Shown piece after piece: positions 61,574-64,000 of a stretch of 64,000 nucleotides of DNA. The stretch comes from Rotaria sordida. Its lineage: Eukaryota; Rotifera; Eurotatoria; Philodinida; Philodinidae. Position numbers and translations under genes: made by a program. The stretch's first letter is position 1. Each line of letters opens with the position of its first letter. The notes beneath the pieces are model-generated. The model was not told where the DNA came from. It searched no databases and saw only the letters and a program-made list of their open reading frames with translations. Location of the stretch: contig CAJNOL010000552.1 in assembly GCA_905250125.1 (NCBI GenBank), positions 60,243-124,242 on the forward strand, given 5' to 3'.

Positions 61574-62534
61574 TAGGGATGTCACAGTGACAGTAAATCG
61601 ACGATTCACCGTCCATCGGTGCACCGGAAGCATCAGTTTAGACGTGCGACGCTACTATACATAGAATGTTATGAGTTGGATCGAATAAGATCATAAGCAG
61701 TATAATCTGTGACTAGTGGAAGGGTGTTTTGTCTACTGTGGAACGCTTTACTAATTTATAACTTCGCCAGAGCAACATTGTATTGATGTGTTATTCTACC
61801 GATGCAGTGAGAGATTATATTTCTTCACTCCGCTAATTAATTCTGCTTATACTGACCAATAGAGATTTATTTGAATACACTGATAAGTTCAAAAACAATG
61901 AGAAAGTTAATTGATTATATAAAATAATCGTGACAACATGTGATTAGGCGAATAGCTAGATCAATAACATCAGTAAATGATGTAGCAACGAACAGGGAAG
62001 GTGAAGAGGAAAGTACTGTTATTGGTCAGTTATCTAGTAATAAGTAATGGAAACTTTGTGAGTTTATATTTTTCGGCCAGGAAAAGCCTATTGTAAGAAA
62101 ATAAAGAATATGTATGAAGTTTGATCAATGGTGTTTGGGACCGATGAAAGTGAATCTGTATTGATGACTTGCAAAAACGTCGAATTCGAAAGATCTTCCT
62201 AAATTCGTATTCTTCGATCCTGGAAATGTTCTCTTGAACATTGTACGAAACTATAATTTACATAAGATAGATCCCTATTAACAAGAGATAAGCTCAAAAA
62301 TTTTAAGAAAATACTTATAGATTCTGCTTCTTCGACCGCGAGAACCTTCAATCAAGCTATGCAAGATATCATTATTTATGCAAGATAAGCAGCTCCTAAC
62401 CAAATAATTACACTCACAAGTATTTTTTTTAGCAGCTGCTTAGTATTATTACGGTGTATAGTTACACCAGTTTATCGTATCACCAGTGTATTGCCCACTA
62501 GTGTCACCGATCCACCGTCACCGTTGCATCCCTA
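61574..62534. mobile_element. hAT-like MITE, 961 bp
   Basis: The left end TAGGGATGTCACAGTGACAG and the complement of the right end, TAGGGATGCAACGGTGACGG, are inverted repeats with a hAT-like TAGGG start. Flanking octamers match at only five of eight bases, so the duplication is unproven or old. No transposase inside. Confidence 0.6.
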
Positions 62535-64000
62535 TCGTATGCTATATGGCCAAATTCTCTACGAATTATGAGATCATTGATCGAAAATATATAAAACTCT
62601 TCAGTCTCTGTAAATTCCATGAGATAAATGATATAGAAGCTAGGGATTTTAGTCTGTTCCGTAATATGAAAGCTCACATAAAGTTGCTTATTGTATCTTG
62701 TCGTTGTGATAGATGGATAAAGTTGATGGATATAGTTGTTAATATATTTTATTCAAAAGAAATGAAACAAATAACTAATAACAACCAAAAGTAGAATAAT
62801 AATAATAATGTTTTTCAAGAAAACGTGCCAGAGCAGTGCCTTTGAGACTTAAATGTGAAACTCATATGTATTCTTTGGTCTCATTATACTAATAGAAAAT
62901 ACATCAAGTGAAAAGTCTCTAGCAGACTATGGTTATTTTCCAAGAACAATCGTTCACTAGAGAAACATTCTGTCTTATTTATCTCAGCGTTTCGTATACA
63001 ACTTTTTCTTTGTTTTTACTGATACTTTTGTCTTTTTGCTTTCCTTGTTGTTTGTTCGCTCGTTGTTTTTCATTTTCGTATTTCATTTTTGTTAATTTAA
63101 CATTATTATTATTCTAATGATTGATTTAATTGGCAAATAAGCCTTTTGTACGTGTCAATTATATCTACAATAGATCTCAACGCACCATCAGATTTTTGGA
63201 TAAACACAGATTACTGATATTAATTATTTCTCGAACTTATAACTTGATCAATTTGGGCTTTTTATGTTGATCGTATGACGAGATGCACTATTCAGAACAT
63301 TCACAAACATATTCCAGCGATTCAAATCTTGAGAAAGGCTTTTGAATCTTCTAAAATATTCTAGAACAGACTAAATCTTTTTGTTAATGTCATTCATCAG
63401 GGTTTTTTCTATTGCTAGGGAATTCTGGAAGAAACATTTTACATCTGTTGTTCTCCATTGCAATGGAAGCGTACTCAATGATCTTTGGCCTTCATTTCGC
63501 CTCCCCCTCCGCATCCGGTCACTAGGACCAAAGAGGTTAGAGAACTACAAAAACCTGTTTAAACTTATACTCACTACTTCTTTCGAAAATATATGTGAGT
63601 TCTACAAAAAAAAATCAACAACAGTATTTAATAGAAACAACAACAGAGAAGATCAAAAGGAAACCATCAAAGAGGACGAATCAAACCAATAAAAAAGCAC
63701 AGACGAGTTAACGTCATAGAGTGACATCTGTTGACGTTAATGATAGAGTCTTCTTTTATTGCTGTATATGAAGTGGCATCTCGCTCTCGCCTTTTAACGG
63801 ATAGTGCATTAACTATGCTTTGTTTCCTTATGTTATTAAATAAAGGATAGCGAAATAGAATAAAAGGATATGCAACGTATAATTACTCGCCTTACGTAAG
63901 TTTTTTCACGTTTCTTCATGCAAATCGTAAATGAAAAACTATATAGAAACTGGTTTTTTATCTAGAAATTGTTCATATCATTGACTGAACTCTACTTAGG
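62535..64000. other. spacer to window end
   Basis: No gene recognised. A 9-bp perfect inverted repeat TTAACGTCA / TGACGTTAA lies at 63708-63716 and 63732-63740. Open frames of 60-100 codons have no known motif. Confidence 0.3.

Noticed and set aside
63708..63740. Inverted repeat TTAACGTCA / TGACGTTAA as a CRE-type promoter
   Set aside because: No gene starts nearby within the window, and a single 9-bp pair is not enough evidence.

Overview
This is AT-rich animal (invertebrate) nuclear DNA. Genes are sparse, most recognisable introns are 45-70 bases with GT-AG ends, and the intergenic space is crowded with decayed transposons. No operons, bacterial signals, rRNA or tRNA genes were seen. Small introns, stacked hAT, Tc1/mariner-type, Helitron and non-LTR elements, and a prenyltransferase with a bacterial-type active-site motif would all fit a bdelloid rotifer. 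That identification is an inference; nothing here proves it.

Layout. 1-4,440: spacer with a complete non-autonomous hAT element (795-2234) flanked by a perfect 8-bp target duplication. 4,456-19,501 (minus): one very long chitinase-like gene that can be modelled as 33 exons and 2,019 residues: signal peptide, an unrecognised N-terminal region, four GH18 modules and two chitin-binding CBM14 modules. The GH18 catalytic motif is intact in the first module and progressively lost in the next three. Three of its introns have swollen by taking in a LINE, a mariner-type relic and a short inverted-repeat element. 19,502-24,119: AT-rich spacer. 24,120-24,713 (plus): small leucine-rich-repeat protein. 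25,364-29,987: inverted-repeat cluster, truncated LINE and a hAT transposase relic. 30,479-32,965 (plus): Tubby-family gene.

33,381-38,309: a long-terminal-inverted-repeat transposon with an IS630/Tc1-like transposase, itself split by a precisely inserted 1,678-bp Helitron. 38,310-51,750: gene desert with several fold-back and nested repeat elements, including a hAT MITE inside a minisatellite and a roughly 1.1-kb palindrome. 51,755-54,917 (plus): a 1,012-residue protein with a C-terminal short-chain polyprenyl synthetase and a second, degenerate isoprenoid-synthase-like region before it. 56,329 to about 58,330 (minus): diacylglycerol kinase of the epsilon type, convergent with the prenyl synthase. 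58,340-64,000: spacer with one more MITE.

The genes do not form a pathway. The chitinase-like protein is probably secreted and binds chitin. Tubby and diacylglycerol kinase both act at phosphoinositide/diacylglycerol membranes. The prenyl synthase makes isoprenoid diphosphates. The most noteworthy items are the GH18 array that decays module by module, the intron built around a LINE in its second module, the two-part prenyl synthase, and the transposon-in-transposon whose empty site can be read exactly.
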